DNA from: Microbacteriaceae bacterium
GTDB taxonomy: Bacteria; Actinomycetota; Actinomycetes; Actinomycetales; Microbacteriaceae
Reading direction: 5' to 3'
Assembly: GCA_027487865.1 (NCBI GenBank)
Contig: JAIYCT010000002.1
Span: 27,038-91,037, forward strand
DNA: 64,000 bases
Below the pieces are notes generated by a model. It was given only the letters and a program-made list of their open reading frames with translations, had not been told where the DNA came from and searched no databases. A program made the position numbers and the translations under genes. Positions 50,020 through 60,217 of the stretch are shown here, piece by piece (within the stretch, counting starts at the first letter, position 1; every line of letters starts with the position of its first letter).

Positions 50020-50405
50020 TAGGTGCCAACCTGCTCGTAGAGCTTGGCGATGATCCACCACTTGCCATCAAGCTTTACGAGGTTTAGGTAGTCCTGCATT
50101 ACGCCGCCAAACTGTTGCAGCTGAACCTTGGCCCACGCCATGTTCTCGGAGATTTGATCAAAATCAAGAATCTCGTCTTTTCTCGGATTGCCAAGTTCCT
50201 TTGGAGATTGTCTGTTGGCTACCGCATCGCGATAGGCAAGGTATGGGCGAAGCACGGTTTGATTGTCATTTACCCCGTAGAGGGTGCAGTCAACATGGAA
50301 GACCTTGTCAAAAAGGTCCATGTCCTGGGCGTGGATAACCTCAAAGTAGTTATCTAAGAGCTCAATGATTCCAACGTCGATGGAAGAAGTTTCTGGGCTA
50401 TGCAT
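50016..50405 (-). CDS. NTF2/SnoaL-like protein
   Basis: A 129-residue alpha+beta cone-fold protein. ELLDNYFEVIHAQDMDLFDK, VFHVDCTLYGVND and LVKLDGKWWIIAKLY are NTF2-like features (lumazine-binding or SnoaL-like group). TAAGTT lies seven bases before the ATG and no ribosome site is visible, so it may be leaderless. An 18-base palindrome surrounds the start. Function unknown. Confidence 0.75.
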   Translation of the reverse strand: MHSPETSSIDVGIIELLDNYFEVIHAQDMDLFDKVFHVDCTLYGVNDNQTVLRPYLAYRDAVANRQSPKELGNPRKDEILDFDQISENMAWAKVQLQQFGGVMQDYLNLVKLDGKWWIIAKLYEQVGTY

Positions 50406-50411
50406 AGCCCA
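50394..50411. promoter_or_regulatory. Perfect palindrome over a start codon
   Basis: TGGGCTA, TGCA and TAGCCCA form a perfect 18-base palindrome that contains the ATG of the NTF2-like gene, just downstream of its -10-like box. A repressor dyad at the transcription start is a reasonable guess. Confidence 0.4.
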
Positions 50412-50422
50412 AACTTAGCGCC

Positions 50423-50902
50423 CTAGTGCTTGTAGTTGGCGTATGCCGCAGCGATAACTTCCTCGGCTGCAGCCTTGTCTTTCCAACCCTGAATCTTTAC
50501 CCACTTGCCAGGCTCTAGGTCCTTGTAGTGCGAGAAGAAGTGCTCGATCTCGTTCTTGACCTGAGAGCTAACGTCGCCAAGGTCCTGGATGTGGCTCCAG
50601 CGTGGGTCCTTCACTGGAACACAGAGGACCTTCTCGTCCACTCCGCCATCATCTTCCATAACCAACATTCCAACCGCGCGAACCTTCACGCCAACGCCCG
50701 GGAACAGTGGGAACTCAAGTAGCACAAGGGCGTCTAGCGGGTCTCCATCGCCACCGAGGGTGTTCTCAAAAAAGCCGTAGTCGGTTGGGTAAACAAACGG
50801 GGTGAACAGCACGCGGTCTAAAAATACGCGACCGGTTTCGTGGTCAACCTCATACTTGTTGCGGCTTCCCTTTGGAATCTCAATAACTACGTCGTAAGAC
50901 AC
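50423..50902 (-). CDS. ppa: Inorganic pyrophosphatase
   Basis: A 159-residue soluble family I enzyme that hydrolyses pyrophosphate to drive biosynthesis. [25 protein letters not shown] and [13 protein letters not shown] (metal-binding Asp residues) are the classical motifs; [11 protein letters not shown] is near the end. The GAGGAGAAG site precedes its ATG. Divergent from tilS. Confidence 0.97.
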   Translation of the reverse strand: MSYDVVIEIPKGSRNKYEVDHETGRVFLDRVLFTPFVYPTDYGFFENTLGGDGDPLDALVLLEFPLFPGVGVKVRAVGMLVMEDDGGVDEKVLCVPVKDPRWSHIQDLGDVSSQVKNEIEHFFSHYKDLEPGKWVKIQGWKDKAAAEEVIAAAYANYKH

Positions 50903-50951
50903 GGCTTCTCCTCAATAGGCTTCTGTAATAAAGATTACCGAATCGAGACAG

Positions 50952-51974
50952 ATGACACAGCGTCCTAGGCTCACTCCGGCCATGGCCGACGCCAGACGCG
51001 CTGTTCGCGAGCAGCTCGAAAGTCTTGGTTTGCCGGAAGGATCGCTAGTTTTGGTGGCGTGTTCTGGCGGTGGAGATTCGATCGCACTGGCTGCTGCCAC
51101 CGCGTTCGAAGCACCGCGAATGGGGTTTACGGCAGGGGCAGTGATTGTGGATCACCAGCTACAGGATGGCAGTGATGAGGTTGCCGCCAAGGCCAAACAG
51201 ACCTGTGAGGAATTGGGATTGAGCCCCGTGATTGTCGAGAAGGTTGACGTTGAGCTATCTGGAAACGGCATGGAGGCTGCAGCCAGGGATGCTCGCTACC
51301 AGGCGTTTGAGAAAGTACGCATTTCTCAAGCGGCTGATCTGGTGTTACTCGGGCACAACCTAGAAGACCAAGCCGAGACTGTTCTACTCGCTCTGTCTCG
51401 CGGCTCTGGATTGTCGGCGCTCGCGGGTATGGATAGCTATGACCCGGCTCGAGCAATTGCAAGGCCACTAATTGGGCTTAGTCGAAGCTCGCTGCGAGAA
51501 GCTTGTGAGGACCAGGGACTTAGCTATTGGGAAGACCCTCACAATGAGAACCCACAGTTTCTTCGGGTTCGTGCTCGAAAGCTATTGGATCTGATGGAGC
51601 AGGAGCTGGGTCCAGGCATTGCTAAGTCGCTCTCGAGAACCGCAGCCCAAGTTTCTGAGGCCGAGGAAGTTCTAACCGGCATCGCAGCCCAGTTGGTTAT
51701 CGATTCAAAGGACTCCGGTTCTGCCAGCTCGGTCAGCTATTTGGTTTCGAAGCTTGCGGCTGAGCCAAGCGCGGTCAGGACCATGGCATTGCACATGATT
51801 GCCTCTCGGGCTGGTGCAAGGGCAATCTCAGCGGCGCAGATTGAAGCCATTGATGCACTTATTACCAATTGGCACGGGCAGAAATCTGCCTCGCTTTCTG
51901 GCATTACAGTAGAGCGGGTAAAAGACCTGTTGATTTTTACAAGGTCCAAGCCACCAACACCAGGAGCCTGCTAG
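50952..51974 (+). CDS. tilS: tRNA(Ile)-lysidine synthetase
   Basis: A 340-residue PP-loop enzyme that adds lysine to C34 of tRNA-Ile(CAU). [17 protein letters not shown] is the SGGxDS ATP motif, [13 protein letters not shown] the second conserved loop, and EDPHNEN with [11 protein letters not shown] the tRNA-binding part. ATG 50952 is close to a TAATAAAG -10-like sequence. The stop shares a base with the hpt GTG, the usual tilS-hpt coupling. Confidence 0.95.
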   Translation: MTQRPRLTPAMADARRAVREQLESLGLPEGSLVLVACSGGGDSIALAAATAFEAPRMGFTAGAVIVDHQLQDGSDEVAAKAKQTCEELGLSPVIVEKVDVELSGNGMEAAARDARYQAFEKVRISQAADLVLLGHNLEDQAETVLLALSRGSGLSALAGMDSYDPARAIARPLIGLSRSSLREACEDQGLSYWEDPHNENPQFLRVRARKLLDLMEQELGPGIAKSLSRTAAQVSEAEEVLTGIAAQLVIDSKDSGSASSVSYLVSKLAAEPSAVRTMALHMIASRAGARAISAAQIEAIDALITNWHGQKSASLSGITVERVKDLLIFTRSKPPTPGAC

Positions 51975-52519
51975 TGCATCTGAACCACCCAGACATCAAA
52001 GAGGTATTGGTTACCGCGGAGCAGATCCAAGCCCGCATCGCAGAGCTTGCTGCACCAATCGACGAGTTTTATAAGGACAAGAACGTCCTGCTGCTGGGAA
52101 TCCTCAAGGGTGCTGTGCCATTTATGGCAGACCTTGCAAGGGCGATGCAGATTCCAACCAAGCAGGACTGGATGGCGGTTTCTTCCTACGGCTCTGGAAC
52201 TGTTTCCTCTGGCGTGGTTCGAATTCTCAAAGACCTAGACACCGATGTCAAAGACCGCAACGTTCTGATCGTTGAGGACATCATCGACTCCGGCCTAACC
52301 CTTTCTTGGCTCACAGCTAATTTGAAGGCTCGTGGGGCAGCATCAGTAGAGATTGTTACCCTGCTTCGAAAGCCAGATGCCGCCAAGGTTGAAATAGCTG
52401 TCAGATGGGTGGGGTTTGATATCCCGAATGAGTTCGTAGTTGGTTACGGTCTGGATTACAACGAGCAGTACCGCTCACTCGATGGCGTTGGCATCCTCTC
52501 GCCAAGCGTCTACAGCTAG
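51974..52519 (+). CDS. hpt: Hypoxanthine phosphoribosyltransferase
   Basis: A 181-residue purine-salvage enzyme. [20 protein letters not shown] and [18 protein letters not shown] (PRPP motif) are diagnostic. GTG 51974 overlaps the tilS stop, with GGAG about ten bases before. Upstream in-frame sequence lies inside tilS. It sits between tilS and ftsH as in many Gram-positive bacteria. Confidence 0.96.
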   Translation: MHLNHPDIKEVLVTAEQIQARIAELAAPIDEFYKDKNVLLLGILKGAVPFMADLARAMQIPTKQDWMAVSSYGSGTVSSGVVRILKDLDTDVKDRNVLIVEDIIDSGLTLSWLTANLKARGAASVEIVTLLRKPDAAKVEIAVRWVGFDIPNEFVVGYGLDYNEQYRSLDGVGILSPSVYS

Positions 52520-52545
52520 AGATTAGGGAAGGGGCATACGCCCAC

Positions 52546-54522
52546 ATGAAGATGAAGAAGTTTTTGCGCGGCCCATGGCTTTGGGTTGGTCTTGCACTCG
52601 GTGTGCTGCTGATCGGCAGCCAGCTGATGTCCACCCAGCAGTTCACCAAGGTCGACACCCAGGTCGGTCTAGAGCTAATCGAAACCGGTAAAGCAAAGAC
52701 TGTCAAGATTTTCGATGGTGACCAGAGAGTTGATGTCACCCTGATCAACAAAGACGTCGAATACGGCGAGCAGATTCAGTTTTTCTACGTGAAAGGCCGC
52801 GAAGTTGCGGTAACCGCGGCCGTTGCCGATGCAACTATTTCCGAGGGCTGGACCGATGAGGTGCTGCGCACCCCCTGGTATCTTGCGCTTTTGGGATCGC
52901 TACTTCCTTTCGTAATCATCCTGGCGCTGTTCTGGTTCCTCATGGGTTCGATGTCTGGCGGCGGACGCGGAGTAATGAACTTCGGTAAGTCCAAAGCCAA
53001 GATGGTCACCAAAGAAACCTCGAACATCACCTTCAAGGATGTTGCCGGTATCGATGAGGCCATGGAAGAACTGGTTGAAATCAAGGACTTCCTCAAGGAC
53101 CCAAAGAAGTTCCAGGAGATGGGCGCAAAGATTCCACGCGGAGTTTTGCTCTATGGCCCTCCCGGAACCGGAAAAACCTTGGTTGCCAAGGCGGTTGCCG
53201 GCGAAGCTGGCGTGCCGTTTTTCTCAATCTCAGGTTCTGACTTTGTCGAAATGTTTGTCGGTGTCGGTGCATCTCGAGTGCGTGACCTGTTCGAGCAGGC
53301 CAAGCAGGCTTCTCCCGCAATCATCTTCGTAGACGAGATTGACGCCGTTGGTCGTCACCGCGGCACCGGTATCGGTGGCGGAAACGATGAGCGCGAGCAG
53401 ACCCTGAACCAGCTTTTGGTTGAGATGGATGGTTTTGACACCAGCTCGAATGTGATCTTGATTGCCGCAACCAACCGTCCTGACGTCTTGGACCCCGCGC
53501 TATTGCGTCCAGGCCGCTTCGACCGCCAGGTTGGCGTGAACGCACCTGATCTAAAGGGCCGCGAGCAGATTCTCATGATTCACTCGAAGAACAAGCCGCT
53601 TTCAGAAGATGTAAACCTAGAACTTGTTGCTCGTCGCACCCCTGGCTTCACCGGAGCAGACCTAGCGAATGTGCTAAACGAGGCGGCGCTTTTGGCTGCG
53701 CGTCTAAACCGCAAGGTAATTGACAACGAAATTATCGACGAGGCCATCGACCGCGTCATCGGAGGACCGCAGAAGAAGTCCACCCTAATGCGCGATCACG
53801 AACGCCTAATCACCGCCTACCACGAGGCTGGTCACGCACTAGTTGCAGGAGCGCTCAACCACTCTGACCCGGTCACTAAAATCACCATTTTGCCTAGAGG
53901 CAGAGCGCTTGGTTACACCATGGTGATGCCGATGGAAGATCGCTACTCGATCACTCGCAACCAGCTGCTTGACCAGATCGCTTACGCAATGGGTGGCCGC
54001 ATTGCAGAGGAAATTGTTTTCAAGGATCCAACCACCGGAGCTTCGAACGACTTCGAGAAGGCAACCAGTACAGCACGCACCATGGTTACCCGCTTCGGCA
54101 TGAGCCAGAAGGTCGGAGCCATTTCACTTGGTTCAAGTGCCTCTGAGCCATTTTTGGGTCGCGAACTTGGATCTCACCGAGACTACTCAAACGAGATGGC
54201 CCAGCAGGTGGACATCGAAGTGCGCTTGATTTTGGAGACTGCACTTGACGAGGCCCACAAGGCCATTACTCAGAACAGATTGATCCTGGACAAATTGGCC
54301 AAAGCGCTTTTGGAGCAGGAGACCCTGAACCAAGATGAGGTCGCCAAGATCTTCAAGGGCATCAAGAAGCTTCCTGAGCGTGCAACCTGGCGCTCTTCTT
54401 CCAAGCGCGCTGTTTCCACCAAGGGACCAATTGCGGTTCCAAAGCGCAGGGTAAAGCAGCTTGAGGCACTTCCAGAAGAGCCAAAACCACAAACTGAGTC
54501 CAAGGAAGAAAGTGCAAGCTGA
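52546..54522 (+). CDS. ftsH: ATP-dependent zinc metalloprotease FtsH
   Basis: A 658-residue membrane AAA+ protease. Two helices (about residues 10-26 and 114-133) flank an external segment. GPPGTGKT (204-211) is Walker A, IIFVDEID Walker B, HEAGH (426-430) binds zinc, and an Asp-rich stretch follows after [11 protein letters not shown]. It degrades unneeded membrane and soluble proteins. The basic C-terminus overlaps the folE start. Confidence 0.98.
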   Translation: MKMKKFLRGPWLWVGLALGVLLIGSQLMSTQQFTKVDTQVGLELIETGKAKTVKIFDGDQRVDVTLINKDVEYGEQIQFFYVKGREVAVTAAVADATISEGWTDEVLRTPWYLALLGSLLPFVIILALFWFLMGSMSGGGRGVMNFGKSKAKMVTKETSNITFKDVAGIDEAMEELVEIKDFLKDPKKFQEMGAKIPRGVLLYGPPGTGKTLVAKAVAGEAGVPFFSISGSDFVEMFVGVGASRVRDLFEQAKQASPAIIFVDEIDAVGRHRGTGIGGGNDEREQTLNQLLVEMDGFDTSSNVILIAATNRPDVLDPALLRPGRFDRQVGVNAPDLKGREQILMIHSKNKPLSEDVNLELVARRTPGFTGADLANVLNEAALLAARLNRKVIDNEIIDEAIDRVIGGPQKKSTLMRDHERLITAYHEAGHALVAGALNHSDPVTKITILPRGRALGYTMVMPMEDRYSITRNQLLDQIAYAMGGRIAEEIVFKDPTTGASNDFEKATSTARTMVTRFGMSQKVGAISLGSSASEPFLGRELGSHRDYSNEMAQQVDIEVRLILETALDEAHKAITQNRLILDKLAKALLEQETLNQDEVAKIFKGIKKLPERATWRSSSKRAVSTKGPIAVPKRRVKQLEALPEEPKPQTESKEESAS

Positions 54523-55069
54523 TCGAATCCGCAGTGCGGTCCGCGAACTGCTTTTTGCAATTGGCGAGGATCCAGATCGCCCTGAACTAGCCGCAACCCC
54601 TTCAAAGGTTGCCGACTCCTATGCGGCTTTTTTCAAGGGAATCGGTCAAGACCCACTTGAGCCTTTGGCGGATAACTTCGCCGCGGAGCACAACGAGGCG
54701 GTCATTCTCAAAGACATCGAGCTGGTTTCGATTTGCGAACACCACCTACTTCCATTCACTGGAGTTGCTCACATCGCCTACCTGCCAAACGAAAAGGTTG
54801 CAGGTCTTGGTCGTTTGGCTAACGTGGTTGAGATTTTGGCATCGCGTCCACAGCTGCAGGAGAACCTAACCGCACAGGTCGCGGATGCCATTGAGACCGG
54901 TCTTTCGGCCCGTGGCGTCTTGGTTGTTATTGAGGCCAGACATCAGTGTGTGGCATCTCGCGGCGCTAGACAGCCAGAGGTGAACACCATCACCATGGCA
55001 ACTCGGGGCGAATTCTCAGACCCTCTGCTGCGCGCAGAGATCATGGGTTTGATTAGTCGTGGGTCATGA
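54512..55069 (+). CDS. folE: GTP cyclohydrolase I
   Basis: A 185-residue enzyme that starts folate synthesis from GTP. CEHHLLPFTGVAHIAYLPN has zinc ligands and the active-site His, GLGRLANVVEILASRPQLQE the core, and EARHQCVASRG the third zinc Cys. GTG 54512 lies within ftsH and has AAGGAAG upstream. Upstream in-frame sequence is FtsH shadow. The folP start overlaps its stop. Confidence 0.97.
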   Translation: MQADRIRSAVRELLFAIGEDPDRPELAATPSKVADSYAAFFKGIGQDPLEPLADNFAAEHNEAVILKDIELVSICEHHLLPFTGVAHIAYLPNEKVAGLGRLANVVEILASRPQLQENLTAQVADAIETGLSARGVLVVIEARHQCVASRGARQPEVNTITMATRGEFSDPLLRAEIMGLISRGS

Positions 55070-55890
55070 GCTGGTTTGCCCCAAAGATCATGGGAGTGGT
55101 GAACACCACTCCGGACTCTTTTAGTGACGGCGGTCAGTTTTTAGAGCTAGATCAAGCCCTCGCCCAAGCCAAGCTTTTAGTTTCACAAGGTGCCACCATC
55201 GTCGATGTTGGTGGCGAATCAACCCGTCCGGGTGCCTTACGGGTATCGCTGCAAGAAGAGCAAGCTCGCGTTATCCCGGTTATAAAAGCAATCAAGGCCG
55301 AGCTAGATGTCGAAGTTTCTGTAGACACCATGAACGCGCAGACCGCAAAGTTGGCGGTTCTGGCCGGAGCGGATTACGTTAACGATGTGTCTGGCGGACT
55401 GGCTGATAAGGCGATGTTTGCGTCCATCGCACCGCTTGGTTGCAAATACATCCTTGGTCACTGGCGAGGCCACTCCAATGTCATGGACCAGCTAACCGGC
55501 TACCAGGATATTGCCAAGGATGTGGTTGCCGAACTCAGTGAGCAGGTGGCAATGGCGGTTGCAGCCGGCATCGACCGATCACGACTTGTGGTTGATCCAG
55601 GACTTGGATTTGCCAAGAACATACCCGAGAACTGGGAGCTGGTTGCCCGCCTTGATGAGCTCAAGAACCTTGGACTTCCAATGTTGGTGGGGGCATCTCG
55701 CAAGCGATTCTTAGCAGCTGCGCTCGATGAGGAAGATCCGGGGTCGGTGGCAAACGGACGCAGAGACGTGGCAACTGCCGTGCTGACGGCGCTGCTGTTA
55801 CAGCGCGGACTTTGGGGGGTTAGGGTCCACAATGTGGAGCTAACCGCTGACACAATTGCAATTGTGAAAAAGCTCAAGGAGTCGATCTAG
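55066..55890 (+). CDS. folP: Dihydropteroate synthase
   Basis: A 274-residue TIM-barrel enzyme, the sulfonamide target. MGVVNTTPDSFSDGGQFL and VDVGGESTRPGA are the conserved pterin and loop motifs; LVDPGLGFAKN and SRKRFLAA hold further active-site residues. It joins para-aminobenzoate to dihydropterin diphosphate. ATGA overlap with folE and TAGTG overlap with folB show coupling. Confidence 0.97.
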   Translation: MSWFAPKIMGVVNTTPDSFSDGGQFLELDQALAQAKLLVSQGATIVDVGGESTRPGALRVSLQEEQARVIPVIKAIKAELDVEVSVDTMNAQTAKLAVLAGADYVNDVSGGLADKAMFASIAPLGCKYILGHWRGHSNVMDQLTGYQDIAKDVVAELSEQVAMAVAAGIDRSRLVVDPGLGFAKNIPENWELVARLDELKNLGLPMLVGASRKRFLAAALDEEDPGSVANGRRDVATAVLTALLLQRGLWGVRVHNVELTADTIAIVKKLKESI

Positions 55891-56252
55891 TGCGCTACAC
55901 AATTGAACTTAGAGGCCTAGAGGTCTTCGGTTACCACGGTGTGCTGCAGCACGAGAAGGACTTCGGGCAAATCTTTTTGATTGACTGCCGCTACCAGGTA
56001 GAGGCCGAGGAGGAAGACCAGCTTTCTTCAACCGTCTCTTATGCGGCTATCGCTGACCTTTTGCATGTGACCGCAACCAGTAATCGCTTCGACCTAATTG
56101 AGTCTTTGGCGTCGGCTTGCTTGGCTGCCGTTTCTGCATCGGATAGCAAGATTGCAGCCGTGAAGGTAACCGTTCACAAACCTCACGCTCCTATCGAGCA
56201 CGGTTTTGAAGATGTCTCAGTAAGCGTCCAAAGCGGTCGGTTTGAAGACTAG
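55890..56252 (+). CDS. folB: Dihydroneopterin aldolase
   Basis: A 120-residue enzyme. ELRGLEVFGYHGVLQHEKDF and VTVHKPHAPIEHGFEDVSVS are the family start and end. It cleaves dihydroneopterin in folate synthesis. GTG 55890 shares a base with the folP stop, and folK begins inside its last codons. Confidence 0.95.
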   Translation: MRYTIELRGLEVFGYHGVLQHEKDFGQIFLIDCRYQVEAEEEDQLSSTVSYAAIADLLHVTATSNRFDLIESLASACLAAVSASDSKIAAVKVTVHKPHAPIEHGFEDVSVSVQSGRFED

Positions 56253-56733
56253 GGCGATCCTCGCGCTCGGCGGCAATCTTGGTGACCGGGTGCAGACCAT
56301 CCGCGATGCAGTTTTGCAAATTGATGCGCATCCTGACATCTCGGTCAAACGACAGTCCGGGCTCTACGAATCTTTTGCGATGACCTCAAAGGGAATCGAT
56401 CAATCGGAGCCGAATTACCTAAATGGGGTGATTGAGGTTTCTACCAAACTCAAGCCAAAGCGTTTGCTGGCGGCACTAAATGAAGTTGAGAATCACTTCG
56501 GACGAGTGCGATTAGAGCGCTGGGCAGCAAGGACGCTGGATATCGACATCATCACCTACGGCAGTGAACTAATCGAAACTAAGTCTTTGATAATCCCCCA
56601 CCCGAGAGCCTTTGAAAGGGCCTTTGTCTTGGTGCCCTGGGCAGAGCTTGACCCTGATGCAGTATTGCCGGGCCATGGCAAGGTCATTGACCTAGCGGCC
56701 AAATTGGCAAACCAGGTTTGGAAGCTCGAATGA
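56242..56733 (+). CDS. folK: HPPK (hydroxymethyl-dihydropterin pyrophosphokinase)
   Basis: A 163-residue kinase. LALGGNLGDRVQTI is the nucleotide-site start, GRVRLERWAARTLDIDIITY the HPPK signature with Mg-binding Asp residues, and IIPHPRAFERAFVLVPWAEL the C-terminal part. TTG 56242 lies within folB. DUF3180 follows with an ATGA overlap. Confidence 0.96.
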   Translation: MKTRAILALGGNLGDRVQTIRDAVLQIDAHPDISVKRQSGLYESFAMTSKGIDQSEPNYLNGVIEVSTKLKPKRLLAALNEVENHFGRVRLERWAARTLDIDIITYGSELIETKSLIIPHPRAFERAFVLVPWAELDPDAVLPGHGKVIDLAAKLANQVWKLE

Positions 56734-57197
56734 AGTTAGACGTCCGCTTTCTAATTGGTTGGTTTCTGTTTGGTGGAATTTCCGGAGCTGGTGCAGGTCA
56801 ACTCGCAACCGGATTTGGGCTTGGGTTTCCAGCGACCGATGCGTTTTTGGCAACCAGCTTGATAGCCATTGGCATCGGAATTTACGGCGCGACTTTTCCA
56901 ATCTTTCGGTATCGCAATCAGCTTGAGAAAGCTCAGCAGCAGTCGGTCAAGCGACCAGACCCGCTTTTGTCCTTCCGGCTATTAGTGCTAGCTCGTGCCG
57001 TGATGATCACCGGTTTGGGATTCCTTGGTTGGCACATCGGTCAACTTGTTTGGCTCTGGCTGTTTTCGATTTCCCCAACCGGCTTAGTGCTGCCCACTTT
57101 GGTTGGCGTTGGGGCATCGCTGCTGATGTATCTTGGAGGCCTCGGGGCCGAATACAACTGCAGGCTTCCTAAAGATCCAGATGGAGAAACAGCGTGA
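56730..57197 (+). CDS. DUF3180 membrane protein
   Basis: A 155-residue protein with four hydrophobic segments (RFLIGWFLFGGISGAGAGQL, AFLATSLIAIGIGIYGATF, LLVLARAVMITGLGFLGWHI and LPTLVGVGASLLMYLGGLGA). AEYNCRLP near the C-terminus is typical. DUF3180 proteins are actinobacterial and commonly follow folK. ATG 56730 overlaps the folK stop. Function unknown. Confidence 0.88.
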   Translation: MKLDVRFLIGWFLFGGISGAGAGQLATGFGLGFPATDAFLATSLIAIGIGIYGATFPIFRYRNQLEKAQQQSVKRPDPLLSFRLLVLARAVMITGLGFLGWHIGQLVWLWLFSISPTGLVLPTLVGVGASLLMYLGGLGAEYNCRLPKDPDGETA

Positions 57198-57883
57198 AGA
57201 TCGGTTTCGTAGGCAACGAGCCAGCCGGACCTGTTTTAGCAAAGGCTTGGGCTCAGGCTGGCCACGAACTAGTTGGCGCAGCTGTCGACTCTCCAGAGGC
57301 AATTGAGCGAGTAGAGACCCTGCTACCGGATTTGGTTATTGCTGGAATGGCAGCCGTTGCCGAGGATGCCGACCTGGTGCTACTCGCGGTTCCATATTCC
57401 GATGTCGAAATTGTTTGCGATGGTTTGACCGACCTTGGGCTTTTTGGGCCAAAGAAATTAGTCGCTCACCTCTCACCACTTCGCGGTTACGGAGTGCTGG
57501 CTTCGGCTGCTCAGTTAGGGGCGGTTCCGATTGCGCTGCATCCGGTGATGCACTTCACGGGCACCAGCATGGACCTACTGGTTTTGAAAAACAGCACGAT
57601 TGCGATCAGCGCTCCTGAGATGCTTTTGCCAATCGCTCAGGCATTGGCCATCGAACTCGGCGGTGAGCCGCTGGTGGTTCAAGAGCATCAGCGCGCTGCC
57701 TATGCCGAGGCATTCGAGGTCGCCAGTAGCTTCTCCTCATTGGTGGTTCAGCAGGCGATTGGAATCTTGGAGGAAGCCGGCGTGGAGGCTCCTGCCAAGC
57801 TGATTGGGCCGGTTGTGAGAAGTGCCGTTGACAAAGCGCTCTATCAGCCGGTTGCCCCTTTAGATCCTGAGGATTTGCTCTAA
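57194..57883 (+). CDS. Rossmann/DUF2520 oxidoreductase-like protein
   Basis: A 229-residue protein. KIGFVGNEPAGPVLAKAWA is a Rossmann start in which the usual GxG is altered, ADLVLLAVPYSDV and PIALHPVMHFTG follow as in ProC/ketopantoate-reductase-like folds, and the C-terminal half is DUF2520. It overlaps DUF3180 and panC. The place before panC suggests a pantothenate step such as ketopantoate reduction, but this is inference. Confidence 0.8.
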   Translation: MKIGFVGNEPAGPVLAKAWAQAGHELVGAAVDSPEAIERVETLLPDLVIAGMAAVAEDADLVLLAVPYSDVEIVCDGLTDLGLFGPKKLVAHLSPLRGYGVLASAAQLGAVPIALHPVMHFTGTSMDLLVLKNSTIAISAPEMLLPIAQALAIELGGEPLVVQEHQRAAYAEAFEVASSFSSLVVQQAIGILEEAGVEAPAKLIGPVVRSAVDKALYQPVAPLDPEDLL

Positions 57884-58731
57884 TGCAACTAATTCACTCG
57901 GTATCAGAACTTCGCCAATTGATCTCACAGAAGCGAAGCGCCGGCGCACGAATTGGTTTTGTGCCAACCATGGGAGCACTGCACCAGGGGCACTTATCTC
58001 TGGTTCAGCTTGCTCAAGAGCGCTGTGATTTTGTGGTGGTTTCGGTATTTGTGAATCCGCTGCAGTTTGGTGCCAATGAGGATTTTGATACCTATCCCAG
58101 GACCTTGGGAATCGATGCCAATTTGCTTTCGGACCACGATGTCGAAGTGCTTTTTGCACCAGGTTCCTCAGAGGTTTATCCAGCAGCCTCCCCGGTAAAG
58201 CAGCTAACCGCAGGTGCTATCGGGGAGGGGTTTGAGGGGGAATCTCGCCCAGGTCACTTTGATGGAATGTTGACCGTTGTGAATCGACTCTTTGACATTG
58301 TTGAGCCGGACTGTGTTTTCTTTGGACAAAAAGATGCTCAGCAGGTCGCGCTTGTGAAGCAGATGCTGAGTGAGCAGATTAGTTCTGGGCGCCGCTCTCC
58401 AATTGAGTTGGTGGTTGGTGAAACCATTCGCAACGAGTCTGGCCTGGCACTTTCTTCAAGAAACAAGTTCCTTACCGCCCAGGACATCCCAGCCGCGCTG
58501 TCTTTGAGTACAGCTTTGTTTGCTGGAGAAAAAGGCAGCACTCGACAACAAGTGCTGGAGCTAGCTAGAGCGGAGATTTCCCCTGAGGCTAAACTTGAGT
58601 ATCTAGAGCTAGTCGATGCGGATAGCTTTGAACCAACCGAACCAGGACTTACCAGGGCAGCGCTGATTGTGGCGGCCAAGGTTGGCGAGGTTCGACTAAT
58701 TGACAATGTGTATATCGATAGGAAATCGTGA
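57883..58731 (+). CDS. panC: Pantoate-beta-alanine ligase
   Basis: A 282-residue class-I-synthetase-like enzyme that completes pantothenate. FVPTMGALHQGHLSLVQLA is the HxGH motif, VSVFVNPLQFGANEDFDTYP the pantoate site, FFGQKDAQQVALVKQM the middle and GLALSSRNKFL the KMSKS-like loop. TAATG overlap upstream and GTG overlap with lysS downstream. Confidence 0.97.
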   Translation: MQLIHSVSELRQLISQKRSAGARIGFVPTMGALHQGHLSLVQLAQERCDFVVVSVFVNPLQFGANEDFDTYPRTLGIDANLLSDHDVEVLFAPGSSEVYPAASPVKQLTAGAIGEGFEGESRPGHFDGMLTVVNRLFDIVEPDCVFFGQKDAQQVALVKQMLSEQISSGRRSPIELVVGETIRNESGLALSSRNKFLTAQDIPAALSLSTALFAGEKGSTRQQVLELARAEISPEAKLEYLELVDADSFEPTEPGLTRAALIVAAKVGEVRLIDNVYIDRKS

Positions 58732-60212
58732 GCGAGCAAGAGATTGAGGTCGACGACCTTCCAGAGCAGATTGCCGTTCGCATGCAAAAGCGTGAGCGAC
58801 TAAACCAGATCTCTTCCGCTTACCCGGTCTCGCTTCCTATCACTCACACCATTGAGGCAGTCCGCGCTCACTATCCAAACCTTGAGGCAGATATTTCTAC
58901 CGGCGATGAGGTTTCGGTCGCTGGTCGAATCATGTTTTTGCGCAACACCGGAAAGCTTTGCTTTGCCACCTTGCAGTCCGGAACCGGCGAGCGAATCCAG
59001 GCCATGATCTCCCTAGACAAGGTCGGCGAAGAAACCCTTGAGTCTTGGAAAGAACTGGTTGACCTTGGTGACCACGTCTTTGTTCGCGGTGAGGTAATAA
59101 CCTCCAAGCGCGGTGAGCTAAGCATCTTGGCGGATGAGTGGTTGATGGCGGCTAAGACCATCAGGCCGCTACCTAATCTGCACAACGAACTGGGTGAAGA
59201 GTTCCGAGTCCGTCACCGCTACATCGATCTAATCGTTCGTGACCGCGCTCGCGAGGTAGTGAAGATTCGCGCTCAGGTTATGCAGTCGATTCGAAACACT
59301 TTTGCAAACCGAGCATTCATGGAGATCGAGACTCCAATGCTGCAGGTTGTCCACGGCGGTGCTTCGGCACGTCCGTTTAAGACCCACTCGAACGCTTTTG
59401 ATACCGAGCTGTTTCTTCGTATCGCGCCTGAGCTTTTTCTAAAGCGTGCTGTCGTTGGAGGCCTAGAGCGAGTCTTCGAGGTAAACCGCAACTTTAGAAA
59501 CGAGGGTGCTGACCGCACTCACTCGCCAGAGTTTGCGATGCTCGAGGCCTATGAGGCCTACGGCGACTACCACACCATGGCGCAGCTGACTCAAGACCTA
59601 ATCCAAAATGCCGCTATGGATGTCTTTGGCACCCACCAGGTAGCGCTCTATGATGGTACCGAAAATGACCTTGGCGGTACCTGGCCAAAGATGTCGATGT
59701 TCCACTCACTGTCTGAGGCAGCTGGTGTTGAGATCACTCCGGCGACCGACATGGCTGAACTCAAAAAGCTTGCAAAGAGTGTCGAGATTGATATTGAGCA
59801 CCCGCTGCACGGTAAGTATGTCGAGGAGCTTTGGGAGCACTTTGTAAAGCCTGGTCTTGACCGTCCGACTTTCGTAACCGACTTCCCAGTTGACACCTCA
59901 CCTTTGACTCGTGACCACCGCTCAATCTCAGGTGTAGTTGAGAAGTGGGACCTTTACATTCGCGGCTTCGAGCAGGCCACCGGCTACTCAGAGCTAGTTG
60001 ACCCTGTGGTTCAGCGTGAGCGCTTTATGGCTCAGATGGAACTTGCCAAGTCCGGCGACCCGGAGGCAATGAAGCTGGATGAGGAATTCCTCAAGGCTTT
60101 GGAATTTGGTATGCCACCCTCGGGTGGAATGGGTATGGGTATTGACCGCCTGCTAATGAGCCTGACCGGTTTGGGTATTCGCGAAACCATCCTGTTCCCG
60201 CTGGTGAAGTAG
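58728..60212 (+). CDS. lysS: Lysyl-tRNA synthetase, class II
   Basis: A 494-residue class II enzyme. The anticodon-binding OB fold (about residues 50-145) includes VAGRIMFLRNTGKL. Motif 1 lies near FMEIETPMLQ, motif 2 is FRNEGADRTHSPEFAMLEAY and motif 3 is GMGMGIDRLLM. GTG 58728 overlaps the panC stop. Next to panC and clpC as in other actinobacteria. Confidence 0.97.
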   Translation: MSEQEIEVDDLPEQIAVRMQKRERLNQISSAYPVSLPITHTIEAVRAHYPNLEADISTGDEVSVAGRIMFLRNTGKLCFATLQSGTGERIQAMISLDKVGEETLESWKELVDLGDHVFVRGEVITSKRGELSILADEWLMAAKTIRPLPNLHNELGEEFRVRHRYIDLIVRDRAREVVKIRAQVMQSIRNTFANRAFMEIETPMLQVVHGGASARPFKTHSNAFDTELFLRIAPELFLKRAVVGGLERVFEVNRNFRNEGADRTHSPEFAMLEAYEAYGDYHTMAQLTQDLIQNAAMDVFGTHQVALYDGTENDLGGTWPKMSMFHSLSEAAGVEITPATDMAELKKLAKSVEIDIEHPLHGKYVEELWEHFVKPGLDRPTFVTDFPVDTSPLTRDHRSISGVVEKWDLYIRGFEQATGYSELVDPVVQRERFMAQMELAKSGDPEAMKLDEEFLKALEFGMPPSGGMGMGIDRLLMSLTGLGIRETILFPLVK

Positions 60213-60217
60213 CGATT

